Shown piece after piece: positions 34,877 through 45,269 of a stretch of 64,000 nucleotides of DNA. The translations under genes were made by a program, and so were the position numbers. Each line of letters starts with the position of its first letter. Position 1 is the stretch's first letter. Source of the DNA: an uncultured Aquimarina sp. (lineage in GTDB: Bacteria; Bacteroidota; Bacteroidia; Flavobacteriales; Flavobacteriaceae); the NCBI GenBank assembly GCA_947493495.1, contig CANLRN010000012.1, forward strand, positions 24,478 through 88,477. The letters run 5' to 3'. The notes beneath the pieces were generated by a model that saw only the letters and a program-made list of their open reading frames with translations, made no database searches and was not told where the DNA came from.

Positions 34877-37800
34877 TTATTTATCGATTGTATATAACTG
34901 ATGCTGCGCATTATTATTAACTACAAATAATAAAGTGTTGTCAGAGAAATCAATAGTTATCATATTTCTTACATCTTTATCTGCATAAAAACCAGTTTCT
35001 GTATTGGATATGTACTCAAATTCACCTTGCTTTTTTCCTTTTAGGTACGATCCTATTCCTGCATCAGATCTGGTAGTTTCTACTTCTGATAAATAGTTAT
35101 TGCCTGCCACTATAATGTCTTTAATACCATCTCTATCAAAATCACTATATAGAATACTATTAATAGGGGATCGTTGTACTTCTATTGAGAAAGGTGTAAA
35201 AGAATATTGATTGGAGCCATCATTTACAAAAATTCCTGAACGGAATTCTACTGCTTGATAGTGTAATGCTGTTTCTATGCGTTTGCCTACAATACCAGTA
35301 ATATCCTTATTAGCAAACTCATTAAAAGTAGTAATTTTATTTGCCAGATGAGGCATCTGCTGTGTCATACATACTTTACCTCTAACAGGAACCTGCTTAT
35401 TATTGTAATACTTGGCAAGCATCACATCTTCTACTCCATTAAAATCAAAATCATTTGTGTATACATGAAAAGGCTTTTCTTCTGTTGCATGGAATTTATA
35501 ATTCAACCCTAAATTACCAGCTATAATATCCTTATCTCCATCTTGATCAATATCAGTAACTAAGATTGTATTCCACCATCCTGTTTTTTGGGATAGTGAG
35601 TTATATGTCTCGTCTCTTACCAATTTGTTATTCTTATTAAGAAATACTTCTATGCCCATCCATTCTCCAGTGATTACAAGATCTAATGCTTTATCATTAT
35701 TAATGTCTACCCATTGCGCATCAGTTACCATTCCAATAGTTGTAATATCTGGTGCAAATTCTTGATTACCTACGCTAAAATGACCTTGGTTATTAAGTAA
35801 TAAATAACTTTTGGGAGCATATGGATATTTTCCTGGAACTACTCTGCCTCCAACAAACAAATCTATATCTCCATCATTATCATAATCTCCAGAAACAACG
35901 GTAGATCCCGCAGAAATTATATCTGGTATCCTTCCTTGGGTTTTAGTAAATTTTCCTTTACCATCATTAAGATATAACCTGTCTTGTAGTAATTTTGGAT
36001 TTCTTATAAATTCATAACTACCACTCACTACATATAAATCTTTATCTCCATCATTATCTGCATCAAAAAAACAAGCTCCTACATCTTCTTTACGCTTATC
36101 TTTTTCGAAATCTTCTATTGTAATTGTAGCAAAGGTTCCATTTTTCTTTGCCACTAGTAGCTGTCCGGCTTGAGTATGTCCACCTCCCAAAAAGATATCT
36201 TCTAAACCATCATTATTGACATCCGTTTTGGCAATAGCTGGGCCTATCTGAGAGAGTTTATGAGGTAATAATACCTGAAGGTTGTAATCATTAAAATACG
36301 GATCAACATGCGAATAGCTAGAATTTATTTTACTGAATAATACGTTGTTCTCTTTTGCATCTTCTTCTGCTATAGCTTCAATTTTTGAATACGTTATATG
36401 TAGCAATTGATTAGGTTTTACTTCTGATACTATTTGTTGATGCCCATCGAGCCATAAAACTTCTATTTTAGAAATAGTATCTTCTTTTTTTATTCCAAAA
36501 TGTAATCTATTAGAAACCGAAGATAGAAACCCTCTTGTATTGATATGCTGGCGGACTTGTTTTGTGCCATCGGTAAAATGAGCAATAATTTTAGTTCCAA
36601 TACCATTGATGTTATTACCAGAACCTTGAAGCTCGAGTGTCAAATAATTTCCTTTTTCTAATTGAATAGCATTATTTTTTAATAGTGTAGCTTCTTCATT
36701 GATATTATTTACCACAATATCCAAATCGCCATCATTGTCCAGATCCGCATAAGTAGCTCCGTTAGAAAATGTAGGAGGCATATCAATCCATTGTGAAGAA
36801 GTGTTTTGAAAACTTAGATCTCCATTGTTTTTAAAAAAGTAATTGGTGAGCTTTTGCTGAGGTAATTTTTTTGTAAACCTCAAAAAATCTTCGGAAGTAG
36901 GTTTTCTTTGATTGGCTCTAAGTGTCTGTAGAATCTCATTATTCTTATCTCTATCAATGACATCTCTATACACTCCGTTAGTGACATATATATCATTATA
37001 CCCATCCAAGTCAAAATCTGCTGATAATATGGACCAACTCCAATCGGTATTGGCAATCCCTGATAGATTACCAATCTCACTATACGTGTTATTCCCATTA
37101 TTGAGTTGTAGCATGTTGTGCATATATTGATGGTGATATCCATTGGCCACCATCTTTTCGAACTTTTCTGTAGAAGTCATTGCCATGGTAGTTTTAGATC
37201 TAATGTAATCCTCTGGATTCATATCTAATGTCATTAAATCAAGCAAGCCATCATTATTTATATCCGATATATCACTACCCATACTATTAAAAGACATATG
37301 CTTAAATAGTTCATCTTTAGCATCTCTAAACGTACCGTCTTGATTATTAATATACACCAAATCAGGAACGCTAAAATCATTACAGACATAGATATCCATC
37401 CATCCATCATTATTGAGATCTCCTACTTGTGGGTTTAAACCAAACCCAATATCAGGGAGAATACCTGCTGTATCCGAAACATCTGTAAAATGACCTGTAC
37501 CATCATTCGCATATAATCGATCACTTCCTTTAAGTTTTAGATTCTTTTTATCTTTTTGTACATTTTCTAGATCCACAATTTTAACTTTTCCAGTAATGTC
37601 GGGCGTATTAGAGACATAAACGTCTATATCATTATCATTATCATAATCAAAAAAGGTAGCGTGGATGGTACGGTTCTGATCAGCTAGTCCTAAGGATTCT
37701 GCTTTTTCTGTAAAGGTGAGGTCGCCATTATTGATATATAACATATTGGCAAATTTATTTTCTTCATCTTTCCATCCTCCACGGGATACATAGATATCCA

Positions 37801-38242
37801 TAAAACCATCATTATTAACATCTGCAACTGCTACGCCTGTATTAAACCCCTCTCTTTTTAATATCCCTGCTTTTTTGGTAATATCTTCAAATTCGAAATT
37901 TCCTTTATTTAAGTACAATTTATTTTCATGGGTGTTAGATGTAAAGAAAAGATCTATCAAACCATCATTATTAAAATCAGCCGAGGCGACTCCTCCTCCA
38001 ATATAAGTATACATATATTGGTAGTAATTAGACTCCAGATTTTCTGTAAGTATGTTTTTAAAATTTATCCCTGATTTTACAGAGGGAATGATAGAAAATA
38101 ATTTATGTTCTTCTTCAATAGGATCCAGTATTGTTTCTTTATTTTTTTCTGATTTTGTACAGAAAACAAAAAACAGACTCAAGATAAAATATAAGGCAAT
38201 TTTTAGAGTAGAAATGAAGAAAGATGATTGTATTTTAAACAT
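34877..38242 (-). CDS. Large surface lipoprotein with VCBS/FG-GAP repeats and ASPIC/UnbV domain
   Basis: 1121 residues. Lipoprotein signal with Cys28 in FFVFC. Many calcium-binding FG-GAP/VCBS blades of the form DxNNDGxxDL/IxV, for example ADFNNDGLIDLFF, ADVNNDGFMDIYV, GDLNNDGWMDIYV and DIDQDGDKDIIAG, forming beta-propellers on both sides of an ASPIC/UnbV domain (about 540-625; INGIGTKI, RGFLSSVSNRLHFG, VLWLDG). It is adjacent to and on the same strand as SusD/SusC, 241 bp downstream of susD past a terminator. Such proteins often accompany SusCD pairs in Bacteroidota; role in ligand capture is inferred. Confidence 0.9.
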   Translation of the reverse strand: MFKIQSSFFISTLKIALYFILSLFFVFCTKSEKNKETILDPIEEEHKLFSIIPSVKSGINFKNILTENLESNYYQYMYTYIGGGVASADFNNDGLIDLFFTSNTHENKLYLNKGNFEFEDITKKAGILKREGFNTGVAVADVNNDGFMDIYVSRGGWKDEENKFANMLYINNGDLTFTEKAESLGLADQNRTIHATFFDYDNDNDIDVYVSNTPDITGKVKIVDLENVQKDKKNLKLKGSDRLYANDGTGHFTDVSDTAGILPDIGFGLNPQVGDLNNDGWMDIYVCNDFSVPDLVYINNQDGTFRDAKDELFKHMSFNSMGSDISDINNDGLLDLMTLDMNPEDYIRSKTTMAMTSTEKFEKMVANGYHHQYMHNMLQLNNGNNTYSEIGNLSGIANTDWSWSILSADFDLDGYNDIYVTNGVYRDVIDRDKNNEILQTLRANQRKPTSEDFLRFTKKLPQQKLTNYFFKNNGDLSFQNTSSQWIDMPPTFSNGATYADLDNDGDLDIVVNNINEEATLLKNNAIQLEKGNYLTLELQGSGNNINGIGTKIIAHFTDGTKQVRQHINTRGFLSSVSNRLHFGIKKEDTISKIEVLWLDGHQQIVSEVKPNQLLHITYSKIEAIAEEDAKENNVLFSKINSSYSHVDPYFNDYNLQVLLPHKLSQIGPAIAKTDVNNDGLEDIFLGGGHTQAGQLLVAKKNGTFATITIEDFEKDKRKEDVGACFFDADNDGDKDLYVVSGSYEFIRNPKLLQDRLYLNDGKGKFTKTQGRIPDIISAGSTVVSGDYDNDGDIDLFVGGRVVPGKYPYAPKSYLLLNNQGHFSVGNQEFAPDITTIGMVTDAQWVDINNDKALDLVITGEWMGIEVFLNKNNKLVRDETYNSLSQKTGWWNTILVTDIDQDGDKDIIAGNLGLNYKFHATEEKPFHVYTNDFDFNGVEDVMLAKYYNNKQVPVRGKVCMTQQMPHLANKITTFNEFANKDITGIVGKRIETALHYQAVEFRSGIFVNDGSNQYSFTPFSIEVQRSPINSILYSDFDRDGIKDIIVAGNNYLSEVETTRSDAGIGSYLKGKKQGEFEYISNTETGFYADKDVRNMITIDFSDNTLLFVVNNNAQHQLYTIDK

Positions 38243-38400
38243 GATATTATGTAATCTATAAACTGAACTTATCTCATTATATTCAGATGAAAAATGGCAT
38301 TATTTAGAGTAATGCTTCGATTAGAAATTGTTTCTCACAATAAGCTCTTTGACTAAAATGCATATTTTTTTATACATATCAAAACAAGTCACTAAAATGT

Positions 38401-38450
38401 TTTAAAAAAAGCACAACGAAAAAATCAAGAAATGATTTGATCGTTGTGCT
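38401..38450 (-). terminator. Terminator after the SusD-like gene
   Basis: Perfect 10-bp stem AGCACAACGA (38410-38419) and TCGTTGTGCT (38441-38450); on the minus strand it is followed by a T-run. It separates susCD from the VCBS gene, at least partly. Confidence 0.85.
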
Positions 38451-38483
38451 CGTCAATAGTTTGGTTAGTATAAGGTAATTTAC

Positions 38484-40013
38484 CTAATTCGCTAAATTAG
38501 GTAGTTCATCCAATGCAATCTGAGGTAGAGGTGCATAATAATTATCTGTACCTAAGCTACCTAGAATACTATTTCGTTCATTTATAATTGCTCCCGTTGC
38601 AGGGTCTGTAGAAACTTGCGGCTGTCGATCACTTAGTGCTTGTTCTACTCGTTGTAATCTAACCAGATCATACCATCTAGAGAATTCGCCAGCGAACTCC
38701 CATTTACGTTCGGTTACTGCTAGCTCTGCAATATCTCCTGAGGTCAGATCTACACTTGGATTTGGAGTAGCAAATGGTAAACCTTCTGCCCTTCTTCTAA
38801 TCATGTTCAATGCTTCCCACGATTGGGGAGTAACATTTCCAGATCGCCCAGAGGCTTCCGCATAAATAAGTAAAACTTCTGCATATCGCATCCAGAAGTC
38901 AAAACGACTTGAGGAGAATTGAGCTATATCACCAGCAGGACCAGTAATTTTTTTGAAAACAGGATTTTTTTGATCACTAAAAGCTTCCCATTGTAATTCT
39001 GTTCTGTAAGTGGCTTCTTTTCTTGGCCCAACAGGAAAATCTTCAAAAAACTTAATTTCTGCCAAAGATTCTTGCCAGCCAAGCAAATCAGCTGGTAAGC
39101 CTAGTATCCCATATTTTCGATTGTCTAAATTTGGACAACTAGAACAAAAAGTAATGGAGAATACTCCTTCTGTATTAGAAGCGTTTTCTTGCCTCCATAG
39201 ATCTTCTAGATCTGAAAGTAATAGGAATCCATGAGCTCCACTATTGTCTATCACTTGTTTAGCACTCTGAGCTGCAGCTGCATATTTAGACATATCATTG
39301 AGAGGAAATCCAGCCCAATCCATGTATAATCTTGCTAATAAGGCTCTTGCTGTTCCTTTGTTTGGTCTCGGAGCTCCTGGGTTTACACCAGGATAAACAT
39401 CTGGCAGAAGTCTTTCTGCTTCTAGAAAATCTGATTCTACTTGTTCGAATACCTCTTGTTGCGAAGATAAGGTTACATCAGGATCTACAACAGGATCAAG
39501 TAAAATAGGAATTCTACCGTGTATTCTTGATAAGTGCTGTAACATTAATCCACGCAAGAAAAATGCTTCTCCAATTCTTAACTCTACTATTTCCATATCT
39601 ACATCTAATTGAAATAACCCTTGAGACCGGCTAATAACGGTGTTTGCTCTGTTGATAATATTAAGCGAATTGTTCCAATTATTTCCTAGCCTCGCATTCC
39701 CTGGTGTTACATTTCGTTGGTCAAACTCTCTAAAGTCTGCCTTATTAGCTCCAAAATTTGTAGTCATATCATCTCCACCCCATGCTGGTGCATAAATGTC
39801 ATTAAATCTTGCAGCCGTAAATAGTCCTTGATATACTCCAACTATTCCTTCTTCTTGATCAGCCAAACTCTCATACGATCCTGGAGGAGCATTAAATTCG
39901 GTAAGGTCTGGATCTAATTCTGCACAACTCTGTAGTAGCGTGCTAAACATCATTAGAGAAACAACAAATGTAAATAGCTGTTTCAACTTATTTTTAAATT
40001 GTATCATTTTCAT
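38484..40013 (-). CDS. RagB/SusD family nutrient-binding lipoprotein
   Basis: 509 residues. Lipobox LQSC (Cys30). SusD fold: N-terminal segment ADQEEGIVGVYQGLF, TPR-like helices with RIGEAFFLRGLMLQHLSRIHG, ARALLARLYMDWAGF, and C-terminal RFDFWMRYAEVLLIYAEA and ERKWEFAGEFSRWYDLVRL. It is the lid of the SusC transporter at the outer membrane. 25 bp after susC on the same strand. The substrate is unknown and no glycoside hydrolase is encoded beside it. Confidence 0.95.
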   Translation of the reverse strand: MKMIQFKNKLKQLFTFVVSLMMFSTLLQSCAELDPDLTEFNAPPGSYESLADQEEGIVGVYQGLFTAARFNDIYAPAWGGDDMTTNFGANKADFREFDQRNVTPGNARLGNNWNNSLNIINRANTVISRSQGLFQLDVDMEIVELRIGEAFFLRGLMLQHLSRIHGRIPILLDPVVDPDVTLSSQQEVFEQVESDFLEAERLLPDVYPGVNPGAPRPNKGTARALLARLYMDWAGFPLNDMSKYAAAAQSAKQVIDNSGAHGFLLLSDLEDLWRQENASNTEGVFSITFCSSCPNLDNRKYGILGLPADLLGWQESLAEIKFFEDFPVGPRKEATYRTELQWEAFSDQKNPVFKKITGPAGDIAQFSSSRFDFWMRYAEVLLIYAEASGRSGNVTPQSWEALNMIRRRAEGLPFATPNPSVDLTSGDIAELAVTERKWEFAGEFSRWYDLVRLQRVEQALSDRQPQVSTDPATGAIINERNSILGSLGTDNYYAPLPQIALDELPNLAN

Positions 40014-40038
40014 GTTAATATTTTTAAATTTTAGTTCT

Positions 40039-43000
40039 TTAAAATCCTAATTTAACTCCTAAATTATAAGTTCTAGGATTTGGAAAAGCACCTAAGTTAA
40101 TTCCTGAACCTACATCACCATTACTTTGATTTGGATTTAATGGATTAGATGTAACTTCAGGATCATAGCCACTATAATCTGTGATTAAGAATAAGTTTTG
40201 CCCACTTACATATACTTGCGCACTATCCAAACCTTTAAAAAAACTACCAAAATTATAGCCTAGTGTTACATTACTTAATCTGATATAACTCCCATCTTCT
40301 ACATAACGAGAAGAATTCAAGAGGTTATTAGCTCCTGCTCTTGGAATCTCTGTCTCATTTTCAGGAGTCCATACGTTAAAACTATTAGGAGATAAATTAT
40401 CTCTAAAATCTCCACTACCTCCATTTAAAGCACCTTCTACTTGATTGTATACCTCAAAATCATGAGCTGCTTGAACAAAAATATTTAAATTCCAGTTTTT
40501 ATAGTCAAAAGTATTATTAAAACCCCAAGTTAAGGTAGGAGTTCCATTACCTATAGCGCCTAAAACACGTTCTCCATCTTCATCTCTTAGATATCTAGCA
40601 TCACCGGGCTGAATGCCAGTAGGGAGATCATCTGTTGATTTCCAAGTGCCTAAATATGTCAATCCATAAAACTCTCCCAGTGGACTTCCTACTTCAATTA
40701 CATTCAAGGCATTTGTTGTTCCATCAATAGAAAGAATATTGCCTATTATTCGTTCTTGATCGGGACTAGTTAATGAAATTACTTCATTATTAATTTTGGA
40801 TAACACAAAGTTAGAATTCCAATTAAAGTTTTTTGTCTGTACGATATCAGCAGATAGCGATATATCGATACCTTTATTCTCTACTTCTCCAATGTTTTCT
40901 GTTATTGATACAGTAGTAGTTGGGATTTGTCTTGATAAGAGAAGGTCTACAGTGTTCTTCTGATAATAATCTACACTAAGATTGATGCGGTTATTTACAA
41001 ACCCCATATCTAATCCTACATTATATTGTCTTGTGGTTTCCCATTTTAAATTTGGGTTTCCTAGCTGTGTATCAGCCTGCCCATTAACAGTAGTTTCTCC
41101 ATCAAAAGAAAATAATAGTCCTCGAGCAGATTGACCAAATTGTGCATCTTCTCTAGCGTTCTGATTTCCTACTTCTCCATAACCTCCACGGATCTTCAGA
41201 TTACTAAATGTATTTCCATTTTCTATAAAATCCATATTATTAAAACTATACGCTATAGCAGCTGAAGGAAAATAAGCAGTCCTATTATCTTGCGGGAATA
41301 CAGAACTTTGATCGACTCTTAATGAGCCTGTTAAGTACAAGCTATTGTTGAAATCATATTGTACCCTACCTAAATAGGATTGTATAGTACGTTTTCCTCC
41401 ATTATTAAAGAAGTTTTCATTAGCAATATCTCCAACATCACCAAAAAAGAAACCAGGACCTGCTACATTAAAAGTAGAATAACCATTACTCGTTCCTTCA
41501 TTGCCTTGGAATTCATAGACTGCAGTAACATCTAGGTTGTGGTTACCGAAGCTTTTTTTCCAATTTAAGATATTACTTATTTGAAAAGCCGAAAATTTTC
41601 CATTATTGAAATCTAAATTGGTGTGTGTAGAAGCATCATCGGTAGTATCACCTTCAACCCTAAAAGATTGAGTAACACTATTCCAGGTATTAATACCTGC
41701 TACTAAATTATAAGTAAATCCGTCAAAAAGTTCATATTTGATGTCAATATTAGCATTGAATCGATCATTAACGGTTTCTCTTGTTGTTCGTAATATACCT
41801 GCAATAGGGTTAAAACCATTATTAGCAAGATTAGATCTTAGTATAAAATCTCCATTCTCATCACGTACAGGAGAAGTTGGATCCCAAGTAAGTGCCCTTA
41901 ATACAAGCCCTCCTTTAAAACGATTAAAAGAGTCGACATTGTTTGCGAAAAACTCTCTGCTAGCAAACATATTTAATCCTACACTTAATCGATCATTTAC
42001 GTTGGCGCTTAAATTAGATCGCAAAGAAGATCGTTCATATCCAGTAGTGATTACAATACCTTCTTGGTCTACATAATTACCAGATATAAAATATTTAAAT
42101 TTTTCATCACCTCCACTTATTGATGCTTGGGTTGTAGAACTAACACCTGTTTTAAATAATTCATCCTGATAATCAATTGGATTTTCTCTTAATCCAGCAA
42201 TTTCATCATCTGTAAATGTAGGAGCAGCACCCGCAGCGATTCGATTTCTATTACGTAAAGTTGCAAACTCTGATGAACTTAATACATCTACACGCCTAGA
42301 TACTTCAGCAATCGTAGTGAAATGTTCGATGTTTACTTTAGTTTTTCCAGATCCCTTTTTTGTGGTTACAATAATCACCCCATTAGAACCCCTCGAGCCA
42401 TAGATGGCTAGTGCAGAAGCATCTTTAAGTACATCAATTGAAGCAATATCATTAGGATTTATTGTTCTTAAATCTCCTCCGAAAATACCATCGATTACTA
42501 CTAGTGGACTATTATTTCCTGTAATCGAGTTAGCTCCACGAACTCTAATTTTTACACCGGCTCCAGGAGCTCCATTGTTTCGTGCTACTGTTACCCCAGC
42601 AGCTCTACCTTGAATCGCTTCTTCGACACGTGTAACAGGTTGACTTTCAAAAGATTTAGTGGTTACCTGTGATACGGCCCCTGTAAGATCACTTTTTCTT
42701 CTTGTACCATACCCTATTACTACAACATCATCTAAGGATTCTACATCTTCTTTTAGCTTAACTACTATATTGGTTTGATTGCCTACAGTAATTTTTTCGG
42801 TAGTGTACCCTACATAAGAAATGACAAGCACATTATCTGAAGATGCGTTGATGGAAAAATTACCATCAAAATCAGTGATTTCTCCTATTGATGTCCCCTG
42901 AATAGTAACATTTACGCCAGGAATTCCGATGTCGTTATTGTCAACGACTTTACCAGTTACTGTTTGTTGCGCATACAATTTACCGCTAAATAGTAACACA

Positions 43001-43059
43001 ATAAGTAATCCTTTAATGAAGTACTTACTTATGGTACCCCTTAATAATTTTTCTCTCAT
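40039..43059 (-). CDS. SusC/RagA family TonB-linked outer membrane transporter
   Basis: 1006 residues. Signal peptide (1-30, ending KLYAQ), carboxypeptidase-regulatory-like domain (about 33-105; TGKVVDNNDIGIPGVNVTIQ), SusC linker DDVVVIGYGTRRKSDLTGAV (109-128), plug domain (VRGANSITGNNSPLVVIDG, DVLKDASALAIYGSRGSNGV), then the 22-strand barrel to the C-terminal NLGVKLGF. It imports oligomeric ligands with its SusD partner using TonB energy. No regulator (ECF sigma/anti-sigma or hybrid two-component) is adjacent. Confidence 0.96.
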   Translation of the reverse strand: MREKLLRGTISKYFIKGLLIVLLFSGKLYAQQTVTGKVVDNNDIGIPGVNVTIQGTSIGEITDFDGNFSINASSDNVLVISYVGYTTEKITVGNQTNIVVKLKEDVESLDDVVVIGYGTRRKSDLTGAVSQVTTKSFESQPVTRVEEAIQGRAAGVTVARNNGAPGAGVKIRVRGANSITGNNSPLVVIDGIFGGDLRTINPNDIASIDVLKDASALAIYGSRGSNGVIIVTTKKGSGKTKVNIEHFTTIAEVSRRVDVLSSSEFATLRNRNRIAAGAAPTFTDDEIAGLRENPIDYQDELFKTGVSSTTQASISGGDEKFKYFISGNYVDQEGIVITTGYERSSLRSNLSANVNDRLSVGLNMFASREFFANNVDSFNRFKGGLVLRALTWDPTSPVRDENGDFILRSNLANNGFNPIAGILRTTRETVNDRFNANIDIKYELFDGFTYNLVAGINTWNSVTQSFRVEGDTTDDASTHTNLDFNNGKFSAFQISNILNWKKSFGNHNLDVTAVYEFQGNEGTSNGYSTFNVAGPGFFFGDVGDIANENFFNNGGKRTIQSYLGRVQYDFNNSLYLTGSLRVDQSSVFPQDNRTAYFPSAAIAYSFNNMDFIENGNTFSNLKIRGGYGEVGNQNAREDAQFGQSARGLLFSFDGETTVNGQADTQLGNPNLKWETTRQYNVGLDMGFVNNRINLSVDYYQKNTVDLLLSRQIPTTTVSITENIGEVENKGIDISLSADIVQTKNFNWNSNFVLSKINNEVISLTSPDQERIIGNILSIDGTTNALNVIEVGSPLGEFYGLTYLGTWKSTDDLPTGIQPGDARYLRDEDGERVLGAIGNGTPTLTWGFNNTFDYKNWNLNIFVQAAHDFEVYNQVEGALNGGSGDFRDNLSPNSFNVWTPENETEIPRAGANNLLNSSRYVEDGSYIRLSNVTLGYNFGSFFKGLDSAQVYVSGQNLFLITDYSGYDPEVTSNPLNPNQSNGDVGSGINLGAFPNPRTYNLGVKLGF

Positions 43060-43118
43060 AATTCATTGTGTGATTTTAATTATTTACTAAGTTTAAAAGT
43101 AATTTTAATGAGAATTCA

Positions 43119-43126
43119 CAAAATTA
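43119..43126 (-). promoter_or_regulatory. Possible -7 promoter element for susC
   Basis: TAATTTTG on the minus strand, 60 bp before the susC ATG. No TTG at -33, so weak. Confidence 0.4.
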
Positions 43127-43536
43127 ATCTTAAAAATTTGTTTGTTTCGATAGTATAAACATACGCATACCACTATTTCTAGAACTGAAAAGCAACTAGA
43201 CTTTAACTGAACAATGTTAATTTTTCTTAAAATATTATTTTTAAAATAAATTAAAATACTGAATTTCAATACTTTAAACTATTATTTGTAATCTACTTTA
43301 TTTTCGAAAAATAGAAGTTTATTAAATACAGTCATCAAAAATGTCAGTATATAAGTTACAAATCATAGAATATATTTTTGATTTTTTATATAAAAATAAA
43401 TATTAAAATATTCTCTTTGTAAATATATGCAGAAATGTTTAAACAGTTTTAAATTTTTTACCGATATGATAAAATAGGTGATTAATTTTGTCTGCTCAGA
43501 AATAGACGATTTTCATAATCTAAAAGATTTTTGATG

Positions 43537-43603
43537 AAATTTTGAATTCATTTTTTACAATTGATGTCATATTATAAAACAATTTAAAATGAATTCAAAA
43601 TTT
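43537..43603. repeat. 18-bp perfect inverted repeat
   Basis: AAATTTTGAATTCATTTT (43537-43554) and its exact complement AAAATGAATTCAAAATTT (43586-43603), 31-nt spacer. The inner flank TTTTTTACAATTGA is shared with the left arm of the next structure, so the two are related. Confidence 0.75.
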
Positions 43604-43649
43604 CCCAAAAAGATACAAATCTGGTTTTGTAGTATTTTCGACAAGATAT

Positions 43650-43812
43650 TGAACTCATTTAAGGTTTTTACAATTGACTACAAAATGGTCTTTTTCATTT
43701 ACTTTTGTCATTTTTTTCGTTACGTACCTATAAGTATGCAGCTCAAAAAATGAATTCAATTAAGCAAAGAACATCGATTTTACTTCAATCAACAAAACCT
43801 TAAATGAGTTCA
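43650..43812. repeat. 163-bp structure with 19-bp perfect inverted ends
   Basis: TGAACTCATTTAAGGTTTT (43650-43668) and the exact complement AAAACCTTAAATGAGTTCA (43794-43812). A partial match, TTGAACTCATTTTATAGGG, occurs alone at 49104-49122. No target duplication is obvious, so it may be a miniature element or a paired regulatory site. Confidence 0.6.
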
Positions 43813-43871
43813 TTACTTAGCATTTAAAGAAATCATAATTTATATGTATTTCATGTTTGTTTGCTTCTATG

Positions 43872-43879
43872 TAAATTTG
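43872..43879 (+). promoter_or_regulatory. -7 promoter element for the DUF4286-rsmA unit
   Basis: TAAATTTG (TAnnTTTG) 31 bp before the DUF4286 ATG. Confidence 0.55.
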
Positions 43880-43909
43880 TTGTAATTAACTAAAAAATAC
43901 CCAGAGCAT

Positions 43910-44218
43910 ATGTACATATATAGTGTGACTATAAATATCGAAGAACAAATACGTGATCAATGGTTAGATTGGATGAAAAAGAAGCATATCCCAGATATGT
44001 TAGCAACAGGAAAATTTAGCAAAGCATTGATGAGTAGAGTTATAGTAGAAGAAGAAATGGGAGGTATTACATATTCTATTCAGTATACCACAGATAGTAA
44101 AGTTACTTTAGAAAAATACTATACTGAAGATGCAGAAAAATTACGTGCAGAAACTGCTCATTTTGCAGATAACCTTGTAGCATTTAGAACTGAATTAGAA
44201 GTCATCAGTGAATTTTGA
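43910..44218 (+). CDS. DUF4286 family protein
   Basis: 102 residues, ferredoxin-like fold family seen in Bacteroidota: VTINIEEQIRDQWLDWMKKKHIPDML at the N-terminus and FADNLVAFRTELEVISEF at the end. Function unknown. It is 45 bp upstream of rsmA, the usual neighbour in flavobacteria, and probably co-transcribed with it. Confidence 0.9.
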   Translation: MYIYSVTINIEEQIRDQWLDWMKKKHIPDMLATGKFSKALMSRVIVEEEMGGITYSIQYTTDSKVTLEKYYTEDAEKLRAETAHFADNLVAFRTELEVISEF

Positions 44219-44263
44219 TTTTTTTAAAAAAATAAGAGGCAAAAAAATGAGAGTCAAAAAGAT

Positions 44264-45133
44264 ATGAGCAAAAAGGGGAAACATAAAAAAGATAAAAGTA
44301 ATAGTAAATATAAGAGTTTTGATAATACTATAATCAAAGCGAAAAAACATTTAGGGCAACATTTCTTGATAGACGAAAATATTGCTTGTAAAATAGGAAA
44401 TACTCTTACGCTAAATGGATACAGTAATGTAATTGAGATTGGACCTGGAATGGGTGTACTCACCAAGTATATTCTCGATAAAGAAGTACATCTGATAGCT
44501 ATGGACTTGGATTCAGAATCTATCGAATATCTTACTACAAACTTCTTGATGGAGCACCCAGAAATAAAAAACAGGAAACAAGAGTTTAGAGTTATCGAAG
44601 GCGATTTTTTAAAGTATAATTTAGATTCACTGTTTGAAAGTAAATCTTTTGCTATTACAGGAAATTTTCCGTATAATATTTCTTCACAAATTGTTTTTAA
44701 AACAATAGAAAATCACAAGCGTATCCCAGAATTTACAGGAATGTTTCAGAAAGAAGTTGCTCAGCGTATCTGTGCAAAACCAGGAAATAAAATCTACGGT
44801 ATTTTATCCGTACTAACTCAATTATTTTATGATGCAGAATATTTATTTACTGTTCCACCTTCAGTTTTTAATCCACCTCCAAAGGTAGATAGTGGTGTGT
44901 TACGACTAACCCGTAGCATAAAGCATACGATTCCTTGTAATGAAAAGTTTCTTTTCTCTATTGTAAAAACTGCGTTTGGACAGCGTAGAAAAACAATAAG
45001 AAACAGTTTAAAAACCTTTCAATTAAAGGATCAGATAAAACAAATGGATATATGTTCTAAACGCCCTGAACAATTAAGCGTAAGTCAGTTTATTGAGTTA
45101 GCTTCACGTATTGAAAAATCTAATAAAATTTAA
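44264..45133 (+). CDS. rsmA: 16S rRNA (adenine(1518)-N6/adenine(1519)-N6)-dimethyltransferase
   Basis: 289 residues. A lysine-rich N-terminal extension (about 1-26) precedes [16 protein letters not shown]-binding motif [10 protein letters not shown] (58-67), acidic AMDLD (79-83), and catalytic NFPY (134-137) followed by NISSQIVF. Dimethylates two adenines in helix 45 of 16S rRNA. The basic tail could add RNA contact. Confidence 0.96.
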   Translation: MSKKGKHKKDKSNSKYKSFDNTIIKAKKHLGQHFLIDENIACKIGNTLTLNGYSNVIEIGPGMGVLTKYILDKEVHLIAMDLDSESIEYLTTNFLMEHPEIKNRKQEFRVIEGDFLKYNLDSLFESKSFAITGNFPYNISSQIVFKTIENHKRIPEFTGMFQKEVAQRICAKPGNKIYGILSVLTQLFYDAEYLFTVPPSVFNPPPKVDSGVLRLTRSIKHTIPCNEKFLFSIVKTAFGQRRKTIRNSLKTFQLKDQIKQMDICSKRPEQLSVSQFIELASRIEKSNKI

Positions 45134-45226
45134 AGTACGTTTTTAAGCAATGAGGGTTAAATTTAAATAATTATACTACCGCTATCCTAAAGGTTTAAAA
45201 TCATATCCAACTTAAATTTCTTTAGT

Positions 45227-45234
45227 TATCTTTG
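45227..45234 (+). promoter_or_regulatory. -7 promoter element for mgtE
   Basis: TATCTTTG (TAnnTTTG). It overlaps the upstream GTG at 45234, showing that the true mgtE start is the ATG at 45270. Confidence 0.6.
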
Positions 45235-45269
45235 TGAGCATTTGCAAAGAAGCCATAAACAGTTACGCT

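Larger units (their letters stand above)
43060..43909. other. 850-bp AT-rich intergenic region with nested inverted repeats
   Basis: Non-coding. Holds the susC promoter region on the left, two related inverted-repeat structures in the middle (43537-43603 and 43650-43812) and the DUF4286 promoter on the right. Confidence 0.6.

Noticed and set aside
36880..37143. 87-codon minus-strand frame rich in Ile/Met
   Set aside because: Alternate frame inside the VCBS/ASPIC gene, whose repetitive Asp-Asn-Asp codons create such frames.
35000..38200. Repetitive DNA pattern that could look like a tandem repeat array
   Set aside because: The periodicity comes from degenerate FG-GAP/VCBS protein repeats; no CRISPR-like spacing or identical units.
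45234..45269. GTG start for mgtE
   Set aside because: It overlaps a TATCTTTG promoter element, so it would be at or before the transcription start; the ATG at 45270 fits the family.
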